DNA from: Candidatus Mcinerneyibacterium aminivorans | Lineage (GTDB): Bacteria > Macinerneyibacteriota > Macinerneyibacteria > Macinerneyibacteriales > Macinerneyibacteriaceae | NCBI GenBank assembly: GCA_008086245.1 | Contig: VSIX01000003.1 | Location: 3,937-67,936, forward strand | Reading direction: 5' to 3' | DNA: 64,000 nt | In this document: positions 1 to 8,396 of the stretch, in pieces | How positions within the stretch are numbered: position 1 is the stretch's first letter | Layout: each line of letters starts with the position of its first letter | Program-made: the position numbers and the translations under genes | Notes under the pieces: model-generated | What the model saw: the letters and a program-made list of their open reading frames with translations, nothing else | Databases searched by the model: none | Told to the model about the DNA's origin: nothing

Positions 1-587
1 TTAAATCCAAGTTTTCTTGCCTCCTTCTTATATCTTTTTTTTCGCTTCATATACCATGTAGTATGTTTATACGCCAGAAATTTGCCGTATTGCCCTGTGA
101 AATCTTCATGATGCAGATGAAGCCAATCATATTTGTAAATATTCCCGTTTAATATTTCTTTATCCCATATTTTATCATAGGGGATATTTGCATATTCCAG
201 GACCAGTGTAACAGCATCATCCCATGGATTGCTATCTGGGGGTATGTAAACAGCTATTTTCGCAGTTTTTTCTAAAGGTATTTTGTTCATATTGTTGTTG
301 TTGATTGTATGAATAATTTCCTCATAATGAGTTTTTTTTATTATTGAATAGGATATTCCGAATTCATCTGCCAGTTTTTTTATGGAATTATTAAATATAA
401 TAAAGGATCCCCCTTTATAGTTTAGGAGCCATTCGGATTTTATTCCATTTGATACAGCTTGATAAACTACGCCGTAGGCTTTTAAATGATTTTTTTGGGA
501 ATCATTCATAGGAATAAAAACGATTCCCAGACTTATTTTTACAAAAATTATAATCAAAAACAAAAGCAGGCTTAATTTTTTTAACAT
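1..587 (-). CDS. Asparagine-synthetase-B-like exported protein, 3'-truncated by the window edge
   Basis: An open frame reads leftward from ATG at 587-585 to base 1 with no stop, so 195 codons of a longer gene are present. Residues 1-21 are a hydrophobic signal peptide. The following segments PMNDSQKNHLKAYGVVY, WLLNYKGGSF and DWLHLHHEDFTGQYGKF match, from memory, a family annotated 'asparagine synthetase B' in Bacteroidetes and relatives. I see none of the hallmarks of a true AsnB (no N-terminal Cys nucleophile), so that family name is probably misleading and the real role is unknown. The start lies 4 bases after the stop of the SPFH gene, with GAGGAG upstream, so the two are probably co-translated. 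Confidence 0.72.
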   Translation of the reverse strand, partial: MLKKLSLLLFLIIIFVKISLGIVFIPMNDSQKNHLKAYGVVYQAVSNGIKSEWLLNYKGGSFIIFNNSIKKLADEFGISYSIIKKTHYEEIIHTINNNNMNKIPLEKTAKIAVYIPPDSNPWDDAVTLVLEYANIPYDKIWDKEILNGNIYKYDWLHLHHEDFTGQYGKFLAYKHTTWYMKRKKRYKKEARKLGF

Positions 588-591
588 AGAC

Positions 592-1566
592 CTATTTTTT
601 CTCCTCTGTTGTTTCTTTTTCAGGACCTGTCTGTGGTTCGACTGATTGTTTATTAGGGTTTAATATCAAGGGCATTCCAGTTCCTTCTTTTGAAGTAGGT
701 AAAATTACAAAGGTAGTATTTTTTGATTTTGCAAGTTCTTTATAGGCCTGAATTGCTTCATGCTGTAAATATTCCGGTGTTAAATTCTTTTTTATTATAC
801 TTTGTGCTTTAGCTAGACCGTTAGCTTCTATTTCTTTTATTTCGGCTTCCTTTCTTGCTATATCTTTTTTTGCTTCCATCGCTTCTGCTTCCTGCTGTTT
901 TTGGATTTTTATTTGAACCGATTCTTCGACTTTTGAAGGCAATTTTATGTTTCTTATTAGAACCTCTTCTATTAAAATATGTTTTTTTGCTAAAGTTTTG
1001 GTTAATCTTTCTTTTATATAATTTCCCAGTTTCTGTCTTTCAACAGAATAAAGTTCTTGAAGTGGAATTGCCGAACATTCATCTCTTATTGCTGTTCTTA
1101 TTGCAGGTCTTACAACTTTGGCTTTTAGGTCATCGGTATCGCGGGCTATATTTTCATAGATATCATAAATTTTATTTTTGTCTATTTTCCACCAGATGGT
1201 TGAATCTATTTTTACCTCAAGTCCATCAAAAGATCTAACGGTTATACTGTCATCTCCAACTTTTTCACCTTCTACTTCTCTGGCACTCATTGTATATTCC
1301 CTCAATCTTGTAGGATATTTAACAACTTCTACCATAGGGATTTTAAAGTTAGGTCCCGATTGCAGGGGTCTTTTTATTACCTTCCCAAATAATATCTGAA
1401 CACCGACTTCTCCTGCATCAATAATCACCACGGATTGAGCTGCAAAAACAACAGCCATAATGATAATAAAAAGTAAAATTAAATATTTTGATATATTTAA
1501 TTTTGAAGAAAATGGAAAAATTATAACTCCTATTAAAATTAAAAATAAAGAAATAAGTGCTAACAT
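592..1566 (-). CDS. SPFH/prohibitin-family membrane protein
   Basis: This 324-aa protein has two N-terminal hydrophobic segments (about residues 2-20 and 27-48). An SPFH domain follows at about 50-235 (VVIIDAGEVGVQILFGKV, then LREYTMSAREVEGEKV), then a charged helix rich in K/E/A (about 220-260). The tail is low in complexity and rich in T, E and K. Prohibitin/HflC-type proteins form large membrane rings that scaffold lipids and proteases. No HflK partner is nearby. A GAAAGGGGG ribosome site lies about 8 bases before the ATG. It is the first gene of a leftward pair with the exported protein downstream. Confidence 0.85.
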   Translation of the reverse strand: MLALISLFLILIGVIIFPFSSKLNISKYLILLFIIIMAVVFAAQSVVIIDAGEVGVQILFGKVIKRPLQSGPNFKIPMVEVVKYPTRLREYTMSAREVEGEKVGDDSITVRSFDGLEVKIDSTIWWKIDKNKIYDIYENIARDTDDLKAKVVRPAIRTAIRDECSAIPLQELYSVERQKLGNYIKERLTKTLAKKHILIEEVLIRNIKLPSKVEESVQIKIQKQQEAEAMEAKKDIARKEAEIKEIEANGLAKAQSIIKKNLTPEYLQHEAIQAYKELAKSKNTTFVILPTSKEGTGMPLILNPNKQSVEPQTGPEKETTEEKK

Positions 1567-1604
1567 ATGTATATGCCCCCTTTCAAAAAATTCTTAATTA
1601 ATAT

Positions 1605-1632
1605 TTGACAAAATCAAAGACTTCCATATAAT
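1605..1632 (+). promoter_or_regulatory. Consensus sigma-70 promoter for gcvH-gcvPA-gcvPB
   Basis: TTGACA at 1605-1610, a 16-base spacer and TATAAT at 1627-1632 match the consensus at all twelve positions. Transcription would start near 1639, leaving a leader of about 68 bases. I see no glycine-riboswitch fold in it. Confidence 0.75.
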
Positions 1633-1706
1633 CCAAATATATAGAAAGTTTTCTATTTTAGCAATGAAAAATTTAATAAAAATGGTTTTTATCGAAAGGA
1701 GGAACC

Positions 1707-2087
1707 ATGGCAAGAGAAGGTTTAATGTATACAGATTCGGATGAGTGGGTTCAAAAAAAGGATAATAATATCCTGAGAGTAGGAATTACTGATCATGCAC
1801 AATCGGAATTGGGAGACATTGTTTATGTTGATTTACCGGAAATAGGTGAAGAATATGACAAAGGCGATGATGTTAATGAAATAGAATCGGTAAAGGCAGT
1901 AGCTGAAGTTAAAGCTCCTGTTAGCGGCAAAATTGTTGCAATCAATGATCAGCTTGAAGATGATCCAGCACTTCTAAATGAAGAACCTTTTGATAATGGT
2001 TGGATTTTTGAAATTGAAATGACAGATCCTGATCAGCTTGAAAATTTGATGGATCTTGAAGAATATGAAAGCAAATTAGAGGAGTAA
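1707..2087 (+). CDS. gcvH: Glycine cleavage system H protein
   Basis: This 126-aa lipoyl carrier shuttles the aminomethyl group from glycine decarboxylase (P) to the T protein. The lipoylation motif IESVKAVAEV places the modified lysine at K63, the usual position. AAAGGAGG lies 7 bases before the ATG. It is followed within 20 bases by gcvPA and then gcvPB. No gcvT or lipoamide dehydrogenase gene is present in the window, so those functions must be encoded elsewhere. Confidence 0.95.
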   Translation: MAREGLMYTDSDEWVQKKDNNILRVGITDHAQSELGDIVYVDLPEIGEEYDKGDDVNEIESVKAVAEVKAPVSGKIVAINDQLEDDPALLNEEPFDNGWIFEIEMTDPDQLENLMDLEEYESKLEE

Positions 2088-2106
2088 ACATTTAAAGGAG
2101 GTACAT

Positions 2107-3456
2107 ATGGCATATTATCCTCATACTTCTGAAGAGATAGAGGAGATGCTTTCCTCCTTGGGTTATGAATCCATAGAGGAATTATTCGAGGATATACCTA
2201 AAGAGGCGCGTTTTAATGATGAAAGTCTTCTCAATGAAGGAACTTCTGAACTGGAAGTTTCAAAGTTGATGAAAGAATTGTCTGAAAAAAATAAAACTGT
2301 TGATGATTACATATGTTTTATGGGTGGAGGAGCCTATGATAGATATATACCTTCAACGGTAGATCATGTAATTTCTAGACCGGAATTTTATACTGCATAC
2401 ACTCCTTATCAACCCGAAGTAAGCCAGGGGACACTTCAGCATATTTATGAATATCAAACAATGATTTGTAGATTAACTGGAATGGATGTAGCAAATGCTT
2501 CTATGTATGATGGGGCAAGTGCTCTAGCAGAAGCAGTTATTATGGCTATGAATGTTTCAAGGAAAAACAAAATAGTAGTTCCTAAAAGCTTAAATCCATA
2601 CTGGTTAAGGGTTGTAAAAACATACCTGCTGGGTTCTGATGCAGAATTTGTAATGGTAGAGGAAAAAAATGGAGAAATAGATTACTGTGATCTGGAGGAT
2701 AAAATCGATGATGATGTAGCTGCTGTTTTAACGCAGTACCCAAATAGTTTTGGTATTGTAGAAAACTTAAAAGAGATTAAGGATAAGTTTACTTCAAAGA
2801 AAACAATGTTTGTTGTTATGGCAGATCCAATAGCCTTAGGATTATTGAAGAAACCGGGAGACCTTGGGGCTGATATAGTTGTCGGAGAGGGGCAGCAGCT
2901 TGGAATTCCACTTTCTTTTGGAGGTCCTTATCTGGGATATTTTGCTTTTAGAAAAAAATATGTAAGAAAATCTCCAGGTCGTATTATAGGGAAAACCGAG
3001 GATAAAGAAGGTAAAAGAGGTTTTGTTATGACCTACCAGACAAGAGAGCAGCATATAAGAAGAGAGAAGGCAACTTCAAATATATGTACCAATCAGGGAT
3101 TAATGACTGTTGCCGCATCTGTTTATATGTCAACTCTGGGAAAACAGGGGTTAAGAGAGGTAGCAGAGCAATCATATAAAAAAGCTCATTATTTATTTAA
3201 TGAATTAACCCGAATAGATGGCATTAAAAAAGCTTATCCTGATAAACCTTTCTTTGATGAATTTGTTATAGAAGTAAATACTGATTTAAATAAACTAAAA
3301 TATAAAATGAAAAAGGAAGGATATCTACCCGGAATTATTCTAAAACATCAGTATCCTGAGAAAGACAATCAGTTGTTAATTGCCGTTACTGAAAAAAGGA
3401 CAAAAGAAGAAATGGATAGCTTTGTAAGTAAAATAAAAACAATATTGAAAGGTTAG
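2107..3456 (+). CDS. gcvPA: Glycine dehydrogenase (decarboxylating) subunit 1
   Basis: This 449-aa subunit is the N-terminal half of the glycine decarboxylase P protein, which is split in many anaerobes and thermophiles. Recognisable blocks are YYPHTSEEIEEML at the start, YTPYQPEVSQGTLQ near 98-111, and GADIVVGEGQQLGIPLSFGGPYLG near 255-280. It lacks the PLP lysine, which sits in the partner GcvPB. AAAGGAGG precedes the ATG. Its stop codon overlaps the ribosome site of gcvPB, so the two subunits are probably made in a fixed ratio. Confidence 0.95.
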   Translation: MAYYPHTSEEIEEMLSSLGYESIEELFEDIPKEARFNDESLLNEGTSELEVSKLMKELSEKNKTVDDYICFMGGGAYDRYIPSTVDHVISRPEFYTAYTPYQPEVSQGTLQHIYEYQTMICRLTGMDVANASMYDGASALAEAVIMAMNVSRKNKIVVPKSLNPYWLRVVKTYLLGSDAEFVMVEEKNGEIDYCDLEDKIDDDVAAVLTQYPNSFGIVENLKEIKDKFTSKKTMFVVMADPIALGLLKKPGDLGADIVVGEGQQLGIPLSFGGPYLGYFAFRKKYVRKSPGRIIGKTEDKEGKRGFVMTYQTREQHIRREKATSNICTNQGLMTVAASVYMSTLGKQGLREVAEQSYKKAHYLFNELTRIDGIKKAYPDKPFFDEFVIEVNTDLNKLKYKMKKEGYLPGIILKHQYPEKDNQLLIAVTEKRTKEEMDSFVSKIKTILKG

Positions 3457-3465
3457 GTGGGGATT

Positions 3466-4914
3466 ATGACTGAATTGATATTTGAATTAACCTCTCCAGG
3501 TAGAAAGGCTTATACCTTACCTGATTGTGATGTTGATGTTGATTATGATGATAAAATAAAAGATTTTATAGATGAAGAACCTGTTAATCTTCCGGAGGTT
3601 TCCGAGCAGGACCTTATGAGGCATTATGTTGAACTGTCAACTTTAAATTTCCATGTTGATAAGGGAATGTATCCTTTAGGTTCATGTACCATGAAATATA
3701 ATCCAAAGATTAATGAAGATATTGCAAGATTGGATGGTTTTAGCGATATTCATCCATACAGTGCAGATGAAGATATTCAGGGATTACTGGAAATGCTGTT
3801 TGATTTTGAAAAAGATTTGAAAATATTAACGGGAATGGACAAATTTACATTCCAGCCTGCTGCTGGGGCACATGGAGAGCTAACAGGTATAAAAATATTC
3901 AGAAAATATTTTGACAACAAGGGAGAGGACCGCGATAAAATAATAGTTCCTGATTCAGCACACGGGACCAATCCTGCAACAGCTTCCATGGGAGGTTTTG
4001 AAGTTATAACCATAAAATCAAATGATAAAGGCTGTGTTGATCTGGATGCTTTAAGAGATGCCATGGATGAAACCGTTGCCGGATTATATTTGACAAATCC
4101 AAATACCCTCGGAATATTTGAAGAAGATATTTTAGAAATAGCGAAAATAGTTCATGATGAAGGTGGCCTGCTGTATTATGATGGGGCTAATTTAAATGCA
4201 ACAATGGGTATATCAAGACCCGGAGATATGGGATTTGATATAGTTCATTTAAATTTGCATAAAACTTTTTCTGCTCCACACGGTGGGGGAGGCCCGGGTT
4301 CAGGTCCAATTGGAGTGAAGGATTTTTTAACTCAATATTTACCGGTGCCGGTTGTAAAAAAAGATGATAACGGGAATAAATATAAACTGGATTATTCTTT
4401 AGAAAATACTATAGGGAAAATACACGGGTTTTTTGGTAATGTCGGTGTTGTTGTGAAAGCATATGCTTATACAAAACTTTTAGGGTTAAAAGGGCTGAAA
4501 AAAGTATCTGAAATGGCGTGTTTAAATGCTAATTACCTGAAGGATAACCTGAAAAAAGATTACTATCTAAAATTTAATAGGTTGTGCAAGCATGAATTTG
4601 TATTATCCGGAAAAAATCAGAAAGCAGAAAATAGTGTTAAAACTCTTGATATTGCTAAAAGGATGCTTGATTTTGGAGTTCATCCACCTACTGTTTATTT
4701 TCCTCAAATAGTTGATGAGGCATTGATGATTGAACCGACTGAAACCGAGAGCAAACAGTCGCTTGATAATTTTATCAGGATAATGAAAAAAATTGCTTCT
4801 GAGGCTAAAAATAATCCGGAAACGGTTAAAAAAGCTCCTCATACTACTCCAGTTAAAAGACTAAATGAAGCTAAAGCTATGAGAAATCCTGATTTGAAAT
4901 ATGAAAATGAATAG
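3466..4914 (+). CDS. gcvPB: Glycine dehydrogenase (decarboxylating) subunit 2
   Basis: This is the catalytic half of glycine decarboxylase, which releases CO2 from glycine and loads aminomethyl onto lipoyl-GcvH. The PLP lysine is K266 in LNLHKTFSAPHGGGGPG, and a glycine-rich loop follows. I chose ATG at 3466 (482 aa) over the in-frame GTG at 3457, because AGGTGGGG spanning the gcvPA stop is then correctly spaced and the protein begins MTELIFELTSPG, as is usual for the family. A terminator follows directly. Confidence 0.95.
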   Translation: MTELIFELTSPGRKAYTLPDCDVDVDYDDKIKDFIDEEPVNLPEVSEQDLMRHYVELSTLNFHVDKGMYPLGSCTMKYNPKINEDIARLDGFSDIHPYSADEDIQGLLEMLFDFEKDLKILTGMDKFTFQPAAGAHGELTGIKIFRKYFDNKGEDRDKIIVPDSAHGTNPATASMGGFEVITIKSNDKGCVDLDALRDAMDETVAGLYLTNPNTLGIFEEDILEIAKIVHDEGGLLYYDGANLNATMGISRPGDMGFDIVHLNLHKTFSAPHGGGGPGSGPIGVKDFLTQYLPVPVVKKDDNGNKYKLDYSLENTIGKIHGFFGNVGVVVKAYAYTKLLGLKGLKKVSEMACLNANYLKDNLKKDYYLKFNRLCKHEFVLSGKNQKAENSVKTLDIAKRMLDFGVHPPTVYFPQIVDEALMIEPTETESKQSLDNFIRIMKKIASEAKNNPETVKKAPHTTPVKRLNEAKAMRNPDLKYENE

Positions 4915-4924
4915 ATAAAGCAAT

Positions 4925-4953
4925 AAAGGATGAGGTGTTCATCCTCATCCTTT
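4925..4953. terminator. Bidirectional terminator between gcvPB and hsp20
   Basis: A perfect 11-bp stem AAAGGATGAGG / CCTCATCCTTT encloses a 7-base loop and is followed by ATTTATG. The stop codon of the convergent hsp20 gene lies inside the right arm, so the same hairpin can serve both transcripts. Confidence 0.75.
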
Positions 4954-5421
4954 ATTTATGTCTATCTTTTTAACTTCCTTGCTTTCCTCTGTTTTGGGAA
5001 GATCAATTTTGAGAATACCATCTTTTAAATCCGCTTTTATGTTTTCCTTGTCAATATTATCAGGTAATCTAAATCTTCTTTCAAATCTGCCGCTTCTTAT
5101 TTCTCTTCTGTAGTAGTTTTTATCTTCTTCTTCATTTTCTTCCTCTTTTTCAGCGGAAATTGTTAGAATATCCCTTTCAAGTTTAACTTCCAGATCATCT
5201 TCATTAATTCCTGGAAGCTCCGCTTCCACGATAAAACTATCATCTTTTTCACTGATGTCGACTGAAAATCTTCTTGTTCCGGTAGATGGAGTATCGATTA
5301 AACTGTCTCCCCAAAAGTCTTCAAACAATTTTTCCATTTCATCAAAGAAACTGCCAAAGAAATCGTCTCTACGGCTCAAGCTTTTATCCTCTTCATTCTT
5401 TCTTTTTAAAAATCTTTTCAT
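4945..5421 (-). CDS. Hsp20 family small heat-shock protein
   Basis: This 158-aa chaperone binds unfolding proteins without using ATP. The alpha-crystallin domain runs from about residue 50 to 145 (RRFSVDISEKDDSFIVEAELPG, then the GILKIDLPK strand). The N-terminal arm is short and charged. The C-terminal IxI-type motif is weak (VKKIDI). I chose the ATG at 5421 because AAGGAGGTG lies 8 bases upstream; an in-frame GTG at 5430 sits inside that ribosome site. A candidate sigma-54 promoter lies upstream at 5480-5497. Confidence 0.93.
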   Translation of the reverse strand: MKRFLKRKNEEDKSLSRRDDFFGSFFDEMEKLFEDFWGDSLIDTPSTGTRRFSVDISEKDDSFIVEAELPGINEDDLEVKLERDILTISAEKEEENEEEDKNYYRREIRSGRFERRFRLPDNIDKENIKADLKDGILKIDLPKTEESKEVKKIDINKG

Positions 5422-5479
5422 AATTAACACCTCCTTGATTTTTTTATCCTAATTTCCATTTACTTTTCACTTATTAATA

Positions 5480-5497
5480 AAGCAATGATTGTGCCAA
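5480..5497 (-). promoter_or_regulatory. Candidate sigma-54 (-24/-12) promoter for hsp20
   Basis: On the minus strand TTGGCACAATCATTGCTT fits the -24/-12 consensus TGGCAC-N5-TTGC. GG and GC are separated by the required 10 bases. Transcription would start near 5470, about 50 bases before the hsp20 ATG. A sigma-70 reading (TTGGCA, 15-base spacer, TAATAA) has poor spacing. Confidence 0.55.
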
Positions 5498-5521
5498 ACT
5501 GAATAAAATAAATAAGAATAT

Positions 5522-5552
5522 CTGTAACCTGTTGAAATATTTCAAATTACAG
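5522..5552. promoter_or_regulatory. Nested inverted repeat upstream of hsp20, possible activator site
   Basis: A perfect 14-base palindrome TTGAAATATTTCAA (5532-5545) is flanked by CTGTAA (5522-5527) and TTACAG (5547-5552), giving a nested dyad. It lies about 25-55 bases upstream of the candidate -24 element of hsp20 and could bind a regulator dimer. No direct evidence of binding is visible. Confidence 0.35.
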
Positions 5553-5679
5553 CTATAAAAAATTATATAAATAATTTTAATAATTTGGAATGTATATAAA
5601 ACCCCCTTTAAGTGTGTAATAATTATACAATCTGTGTATATGCGGATGCATAAATATTATCCATTATAAATTTCACTTC

Positions 5680-5708
5680 TTGAATGCTATTTTATAATAT
5701 GGTATAAA
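5680..5708 (+). promoter_or_regulatory. Probable promoter of the purF operon
   Basis: TTGAAT (5680-5685), a 17-base spacer and TATAAA (5703-5708) lie 37 bases upstream of purF. A second possible -10, TATAAT, occurs inside the spacer at 5693-5698. Confidence 0.45.
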
Positions 5709-5744
5709 TAAGTAGGGATAGAAAAATAATAAAAGGAGAAAAAA

Positions 5745-7202
5745 ATGTGTGGAATAGTTGGAATTATAGGTGAAAATAATGTTCAGTACGATCTTTCTAT
5801 AGCTTTGCAGACGATCCAACACAGGGGACAGGATTCATGTGGTATTGCAACGAAAAAAAAGAAAAAGTTTTATCTGGAAAAAGATGATGGAATGGTGAAG
5901 GATGTTTTTACAGAGAAAAAATTAAAAGAATTCAAGGGAAATATGGGAATAGGGCATGTAAGATATCCCACTATGGGGAGTGCTGGAAAAGTTAATGCCC
6001 AGCCTTTTTTTGCAAATCAGCCGGGTATATTCATGGCCCATAATGGAAATATCATTAATTATCATAAACTAAGGAAAAAGCTGCTGGAAAAATCACTCTA
6101 TTTAACTTCTAACTGTGATATAGAGCCTGTACTATATATATTATCTGAAGAATTATTAAAAATAAAAAAGAAAAATTTTAAAACAAATGATTTAATTCTA
6201 GCTTTAAAGAAAACATATAAAAGAGTAAGAGGAGCTTTTACAATAGTGGGAAATATTTATCTTGATGGGGAAGAAGCAATGTTTGCCTGCCGGGATCCTT
6301 ACGGTATTAGACCGGGCGTGTGGGGTAAAAAAGATGGTAACTACATGGTTTCTTCCGAATCAGTGGGGCTGGAAATACTGGGATATGAACTTAAAGGAGA
6401 TATCCCCAACGGGGAACTGATGGTTTTTAAGAAAAACAAACCTCCCAAATTTTATGAAATTGATAAGAAAGAACATACTCCCTGTATTTTTGAATATATA
6501 TATTTTGCGAGACCGGATTCGAAAATATCCAATTACACCCCGTATAATATTAGGCTTGAGTTGGGTAAAAAACTTGCGAAAAAGTTAAGAAAAAAAGGAA
6601 TAGATATAGATGTGGTTATTCCAGTGCCGGATACTGCAAGACCTGCTGCAACAGCTATTGCAGATGAATTAGAAATTCCAGCAAGAGAGGGATTTATCAA
6701 GAATAGATACAGCGCAAGAACTTTTATTATGAAATCTCAGGAAGACCGTGAGTTTGAAATGAGACTAAAGCATAATATTATTGAAGATGAATTTAAAAAC
6801 AAAAAAGTATTGATTGTTGATGATAGTATCGTTAGAGGTACTACAACAAAATATATTGTTAAGCTGGTAAAGAATGCTAGTCCCAAAGAACTTCATATAG
6901 GCATATTTTCTCCTCCGGTCAATTATCCATGTTATTACGGGATTGATATTTCCAGAAAAAATGAATTGATAGCAAGAAAATTTCAGAAATATTATAAAAA
7001 AGGATTAAAGGAATTAGAAAACAAAATGGCGGAATATACAGATGCAGACACATTGACCTATCTTGATACTGATGATTTAAAAAATATTACAGAATATAAA
7101 ACATGTTCTGCATGTTTTGACGGTAAATATCCTCTTAAATTAAAAAAAGAAGAAATAGAAAATATAGAAAAGGATAGAGGAGAAAACAAACATGGAGATT
7201 AA
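5745..7202 (+). CDS. purF: Amidophosphoribosyltransferase (4Fe-4S type PurF)
   Basis: This 485-aa enzyme catalyses the first step of purine synthesis, PRPP plus glutamine to phosphoribosylamine. The protein starts MCGIVGI, so the glutaminase nucleophile is Cys2, exposed after Met removal. QHRGQDSCGIA follows. The PRPP-binding loop is KKVLIVDDSIVRGTT in the C-terminal half. The later cysteines in HTPCIF, NYPCYY and CSACF resemble the four ligands of the Bacillus-type Fe-S PurF, which is degraded by oxygen, fitting an anaerobe. AAAGGAG precedes the ATG. No other pur genes are nearby. Its 3' end overlaps the esterase gene by 11 bases. Confidence 0.92.
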   Translation: MCGIVGIIGENNVQYDLSIALQTIQHRGQDSCGIATKKKKKFYLEKDDGMVKDVFTEKKLKEFKGNMGIGHVRYPTMGSAGKVNAQPFFANQPGIFMAHNGNIINYHKLRKKLLEKSLYLTSNCDIEPVLYILSEELLKIKKKNFKTNDLILALKKTYKRVRGAFTIVGNIYLDGEEAMFACRDPYGIRPGVWGKKDGNYMVSSESVGLEILGYELKGDIPNGELMVFKKNKPPKFYEIDKKEHTPCIFEYIYFARPDSKISNYTPYNIRLELGKKLAKKLRKKGIDIDVVIPVPDTARPAATAIADELEIPAREGFIKNRYSARTFIMKSQEDREFEMRLKHNIIEDEFKNKKVLIVDDSIVRGTTTKYIVKLVKNASPKELHIGIFSPPVNYPCYYGIDISRKNELIARKFQKYYKKGLKELENKMAEYTDADTLTYLDTDDLKNITEYKTCSACFDGKYPLKLKKEEIENIEKDRGENKHGD

Positions 7203-7971
7203 TTACAGAAACAACTCTAAAAATCTAATACTGATGGTACATGGTTTTTCCGGGTATCCTGGAAACCTTGAATATTTAGCTGAAAAATTAAATGAAGCTC
7301 TATCATATGATATTTTAGTTCCCCAGCTTCCCGGACATACTGATAAATTGGAGGATTTAAAACAAAGTAACCATAAAAGATGGATTGAAAAAATAGATAG
7401 TATAGTAGAAAAGAAAAAGGATAATTATGAAAATATTTATATGATCGGTTTTTCAATGGGTACCCTGATAGCAACTATTGTGGCAAATAGATATAAAGAA
7501 GTAGAAAAAATGATACTTATAGCTCCCCCTTTTGCTTTTCCGCTAAAAAAGGAGATTTTACTATTTTTAGCACCGGGATTAAAATTATTCAAAAAATATC
7601 ATTATAAGGAAGTTGAAGGAAACAAGTTAAATAAAAATTTATACGATGAAGAAATGAGGAAGAAATACCCGGTCAAATTTGAAAAGGAACCGCTTGAATC
7701 GGTGATTGAATTCAACAAACTCCGTAAAGAGGGAAGAAAGAGTTACAAAAATAATAAAACTCCTTTTCTTGTAATTCAATCCACCGGGGATAGGGTGGCT
7801 GCCTATAATGAAAATCAAGAATTTTTAAGAAAAAATATTGGGTCAACATTTGGTCGGTTTGTTTCAGTGGATGATTCCGGACACATGATTCCTCTGGATT
7901 ATGATAGAGATAAAGTGGTAGCTGAGACAATAAAATTTATTGAGGAGGACCTGTCATGGATAAAAATATAG
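7192..7971 (+). CDS. Alpha/beta hydrolase (carboxylesterase / monoacylglycerol-lipase-like)
   Basis: This 259-aa alpha/beta-hydrolase opens with the oxyanion strand LILMVHGFSGYPGN. The nucleophile elbow is GFSMG (about 94-98), the acid lies in IQSTGDRVAAY and the catalytic histidine in DDSGHMIPLDYDRD, in the order of Est30-type esterases. The natural substrate cannot be read from sequence. It has no signal peptide and is probably cytoplasmic. It overlaps purF upstream and the small membrane protein downstream. Confidence 0.85.
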   Translation: MEINYRNNSKNLILMVHGFSGYPGNLEYLAEKLNEALSYDILVPQLPGHTDKLEDLKQSNHKRWIEKIDSIVEKKKDNYENIYMIGFSMGTLIATIVANRYKEVEKMILIAPPFAFPLKKEILLFLAPGLKLFKKYHYKEVEGNKLNKNLYDEEMRKKYPVKFEKEPLESVIEFNKLRKEGRKSYKNNKTPFLVIQSTGDRVAAYNENQEFLRKNIGSTFGRFVSVDDSGHMIPLDYDRDKVVAETIKFIEEDLSWIKI

Positions 7972-8396
7972 ATAAAGAAGAAGCCCAGAGATTAATTGAA
8001 GAAGAAGATATGAATGAAAAGGAAGTCGAGGATTTGATAGAAGAAATAGAGCATTTTAAGAAAGAAAAAGAAAGAGTAAGATCTATTGTCGGGAATATAG
8101 GGGGGATGCCCAGCTTTAACAGCAGGGCCTTTAATATTATTTTTTCAATTATAGTTATAGGTCTTCTGGTCGCATCTTTTATAGTTGTAAATGAGAGGAT
8201 ACATTTTATTTTGAGTGATATTGCAATTGCTGCAATATCTGTAAAAATTATCTATCTGATCTATAAGCAGGGCAGGGTAAATCATTTTAAACTCTGGATA
8301 CTTTCTTCGCTTGAATGGAAGGTTAATGAAATTTCCAAAAAAGTAAAAACACTGGAAAAAAAGGTTGAAGATGAAGAAAAGGAAAGTAAAAAATAA
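7956..8396 (+). CDS. Small membrane protein with charged coiled-coil ends
   Basis: I do not recognise this 146-aa protein. An N-terminal E/K-rich helix (1-45, EEAQRLIEEEDMNEKEVEDLIEE) is followed by two hydrophobic segments (about 62-82 and 86-105) and a C-terminal charged helix ending in KKVEDEEKESKK. Both ends therefore probably lie on the same side of the membrane. AGGAGG inside the end of the esterase gene provides its ribosome site. The gene overlaps its neighbours on both sides (by 16 bases and by 1), so it is a real cotranscribed gene. Confidence 0.75.
   Translation: MDKNIDKEEAQRLIEEEDMNEKEVEDLIEEIEHFKKEKERVRSIVGNIGGMPSFNSRAFNIIFSIIVIGLLVASFIVVNERIHFILSDIAIAAISVKIIYLIYKQGRVNHFKLWILSSLEWKVNEISKKVKTLEKKVEDEEKESKK

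Larger units (their letters stand above)
5431..5744. other. Divergent intergenic region hsp20 / purF
   Basis: This 314-base spacer holds the hsp20 sigma-54 candidate, the nested dyad at 5522-5552 and the purF promoter. The stretch 5560-5670 is plain AT-rich sequence in which I see no further feature. No CIRCE element (TTAGCACTC-N9-GAGTGCTAA) is present. Confidence 0.6.

Noticed and set aside
855-1399. Rightward open frames opposite the SPFH gene
   Set aside because: They are antisense shadows: no ribosome site, odd hydrophobic composition, and the opposite strand holds a well-recognised protein.
1633-1706. Glycine riboswitch before gcvH
   Set aside because: The leader is only about 68 bases and shows none of the paired glycine-aptamer stems.
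5431-5744. CIRCE (HrcA) operator at hsp20
   Set aside because: No TTAGCACTC-N9-GAGTGCTAA or close variant is present.
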